Part shown: piece by piece, positions 4,850 through 5,849 of the stretch
How the letters are laid out: the number at the start of each line of letters is the position of its first letter
How positions within the stretch are numbered: position 1 is the stretch's first letter
Assembly: GCA_002402125.1 (NCBI GenBank)
Contig: NVVG01000296.1
Coordinates: forward strand, 1-5,849
From: Moraxellaceae bacterium
GTDB lineage: Bacteria; Pseudomonadota; Gammaproteobacteria; Pseudomonadales; Ketobacteraceae
DNA length: 5,849 nucleotides
Reading direction: 5' to 3'
Translations under genes and position numbers: made by a program
The notes under the pieces: model-generated
What the model saw: the letters and a program-made list of their open reading frames with translations, nothing else
What the model was told of the DNA's origin: nothing
Database searches by the model: none

Positions 4850-4901
4850 CACATAACCAGTGCCACCTTACCCAGGTCCGATTGGTGGCACTGGTTATGT
4901 G
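4850..4901 (-). other. attC-like perfect 18-bp palindrome
   Basis: The arm CACATAACCAGTGCCACC (4850-4867) is repeated exactly as its inverse complement at 4884-4901, with a 16-base loop. The outer bases are the expected boxes (ACATAAC and GTTATGT). Unlike the canonical sites, there is no extrahelical base and no unpaired spacer next to the boxes; the AAG/GGC spacers are replaced by complementary CAG/CTG. The first box supplies the TAA stop of the gene at 4895-5281, and the last box opens the membrane-protein cassette. As a hairpin it has no built-in strand polarity. Confidence 0.8.
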
Positions 4902-5281
4902 TTTTTAATGTACCCATGAGACTTCCCATACTTCTCAATTAGTTCAGTATGCTTGTCAGATATAGAACCTTCTAGCGCACTAAGAATATGATTAGCTTTA
5001 GGGTGATCATTACCTTCTAAAATTGACAAAATTACGCTTCGGTCAAAACCATTATCATATTCATTCAGGGCTCCTTCATACAAGGCATCACATATAGCTT
5101 CGTATGCGCGTAAACAGTTTTCTTTTCGAAGATATTCAACTAAACGACAAAATACCATTTCACCCGTTTCAGGTACTCCTTCACAACGTAAAACATCTTC
5201 CATTCCCCGAATGGCTTCTATCTTCTCTCCACCCGAAAGAGATGGAATCGACTTCAGAATTTTTGAGTGTAAATTGTTCAT
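4895..5281 (-). CDS. Small helical hypothetical protein
   Basis: A 128-residue, probably cytoplasmic protein without signal peptide or membrane segment. It appears to be mostly helical: residues 4-11, 18-33 (GGEKIEAIRGMEDVLR), 40-52 (MVFCRLVEYLRK), 55-74 (a helix containing AYEAICDALYEGAL), 79-88, 94-103 and 108-118. This suggests a small helical bundle or a short helical-repeat fold. Four cysteines (33, 45, 56, 64) lie in helices and do not form a CxxC pair. I do not recognise the family. The start at 5281 follows the cassette border directly; no convincing ribosome-binding site is seen. The stop TAA lies inside the first box of the palindromic attC-like site (codons AAC ACA TAA), so the last two residues, Asn-Thr, come from the recombination site region. 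Confidence 0.8.
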   Translation of the reverse strand: MNNLHSKILKSIPSLSGGEKIEAIRGMEDVLRCEGVPETGEMVFCRLVEYLRKENCLRAYEAICDALYEGALNEYDNGFDRSVILSILEGNDHPKANHILSALEGSISDKHTELIEKYGKSHGYIKNT

Positions 5282-5291
5282 GGCTTTTTAC

Positions 5292-5396
5292 ACATAACGC
5301 CTCAAACACCGGATTGTGAATGTTGGCGGCTTTTTTGAGTGTTTTTTCAAAAAAGGTGACGGCATTTACAATTCCGCGTGTTTTGACTTGTTAGGT
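5292..5396 (-). other. attC site, 105 bp, canonical, with long structured centre
   Basis: On the minus strand it runs from ACCTAAC (5396-5390), followed by AAG, to GGC-GTTATGT (5298-5292). The arms pair over about 30 bases with several single extra bases in one arm: TCAAAACACGCGGAATTGTAAATG on one side answers a TCAAACACCGGATTGTGAATG on the other. A second perfect 9-bp stem, CTTTTTTGA (5330-5338) with TCAAAAAAG (5347-5355), forms the tip. It is the longest site in the window. The upstream gene ends inside it. Confidence 0.9.
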
Positions 5397-5848
5397 GATT
5401 GATTTAGCATGAATTCACGCCATTCTTTCAAGGAAAGCGATTTACTACTTTCGTTTGGCCCGAACCCTACCGTTTGAAAAATATTTTCTCCGACCATATT
5501 GCCGTGAATTTCATTATGGCTAGCTTCCTGATCTATGCGAGTTAAGCTTTCATGGTAAGCCAGCATACGCCATTCTTCAGAGTAATATTTCCATTTTGCA
5601 CCGCAAGAGGAGCAAGCAACATGCTCTTCATAACCATAACTTGTTTTCACCTCCTGTTTGTTTTTAAAACAGGGTAATTTTAGGGATTCAGTGACCAAGT
5701 CATTTTGTATTCCATCTTGCCACCCGGGGCCCTGTTCCTTTCCACACCAATATACAAATTGAGGCCAATTACATGGGCAATCATGGCTCTCTAGATAAAG
5801 CTCCACAGTTTCTCTTACGAATACTTCTTGTGATTTTACTCTTTCCAT
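5366..5848 (-). CDS. Cys-rich zinc-ribbon-like hypothetical protein
   Basis: A 160-residue soluble protein, not recognised by name. Six cysteines stand out: C24 and C26 in SHDCPCNW, C35 in YWCGKEQGPGW, C60 in KLPCFK, and the pair C79-x2-C82 in HVACSSCGAKWKYYSEEW. The last resembles a zinc-ribbon knuckle followed by aromatic residues, so metal binding is likely. The C-terminal third is hydrophilic. The ATG at 5848 is one base from the window edge, so a longer start cannot be excluded; no upstream signal can be examined. The 3' end is odd: the frame passes through the attC box (CCT AAC AAG) and stops at TAA 5368-5366 inside the hairpin, so the last ten or so residues (NKSKHAEL at the very end) are encoded by the recombination site. 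If the cassette were moved into another site this end would travel with it unchanged. Confidence 0.8.
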   Translation of the reverse strand: MERVKSQEVFVRETVELYLESHDCPCNWPQFVYWCGKEQGPGWQDGIQNDLVTESLKLPCFKNKQEVKTSYGYEEHVACSSCGAKWKYYSEEWRMLAYHESLTRIDQEASHNEIHGNMVGENIFQTVGFGPNESSKSLSLKEWREFMLNQSPNKSKHAEL

Positions 5849-5849
5849 T

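Larger units (their letters stand above)
1..5849 (-). mobile_element. Integron gene-cassette array (interior segment)
   Basis: Eleven minus-strand genes, each followed on its 3' side by an inverted-repeat site bounded by RYYYAAC and GTTRRRY boxes, make up the whole window. Same-strand genes, one gene per unit, very short intergenic spaces and ten attC-like sites define an integron cassette array. In most units the bases that start the cassette are complementary to the first box of the attC that ends it, as expected if each unit moved as a circle. There is no intI integrase, attI site or Pc promoter, so the integron platform must lie outside, in the direction of higher coordinates if transcription runs away from it as usual. 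The mixture of attC families fits a sedentary chromosomal integron, but a large environmental array on another replicon cannot be excluded. Confidence 0.95.

Noticed and set aside
5104..5319. Plus-strand frame of 71 codons
   Set aside because: It is antisense to the gene at 4895-5281 and extends into an attC; it is a shadow.
5330..5355. Intrinsic terminator at the A/T stem
   Set aside because: The stem is A/T-only apart from its ends and is not followed by a clear T-run in the gene direction; it is better explained as the tip of the attC hairpin.
1..5849. Toxin-antitoxin pair, CRISPR array, transposon or integrase gene
   Set aside because: Toxin-antitoxin pairs are common in such arrays, but no gene pair here has the size, overlap or motifs of one. 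There are no regularly spaced repeats, no transposase, and no tyrosine recombinase.

Overview
The whole window reads as a stretch of an integron gene-cassette array. Every supportable gene lies on the minus strand. Genes are separated by short inverted-repeat sites that begin with RYYYAAC and end with GTTRRRY (read on the minus strand), which is the layout of attC recombination sites. No integrase gene, attI site or integron promoter (Pc) is present, so the window is interior to the array. The compact one-gene cassettes, moderate to low G+C and mixed attC families fit a sedentary chromosomal integron of a gammaproteobacterium, possibly marine. The genus cannot be fixed from the sequence.

In the direction of transcription (right to left) the cassettes are: a Cys-rich zinc-ribbon-like protein (5366-5848, start near the window edge); a small helical protein (4895-5281); a small membrane protein (4587-4838); a lipoprotein (4079-4537); a membrane-anchored Coa1-like protein (3648-4019); a lipoprotein with a TonB-C-like domain (3095-3532); a 358-residue alpha-helical repeat-type protein (1923-2999); a two-CxxC zinc-ribbon protein (1353-1865); a DUF4288-like protein (867-1274); a DUF1330-like protein (432-755); and a three-helix membrane protein with a TTG start that leaves the window (1-346).

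Ten attC or attC-like sites separate these genes. Seven are canonical in polarity (minus strand: AACAAG after the first box, GCGTT at the last box): 372-437, 780-863, 1281-1358, 1873-1928, 3016-3066, 3575-3630 and 5292-5396. The three in the block 4041-4901 are atypical: one is a perfect 18-bp palindrome without bulges, one is short and degenerate, and one is short with polarity marks that look reversed. In most cassettes the first bases (TTRRRY) are complementary to the first box of that same cassette's own attC, which confirms the cassette boundaries and shows that the array mixes several attC families.

The genes do not form a pathway; they are independent accessory genes collected by site-specific recombination. 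Two patterns stand out. Four consecutive cassettes (3095-4838) encode envelope proteins. The attC sites also supply gene signals: TAA stops in the first box for four genes, and a Shine-Dalgarno-like AGG in the last box for two.
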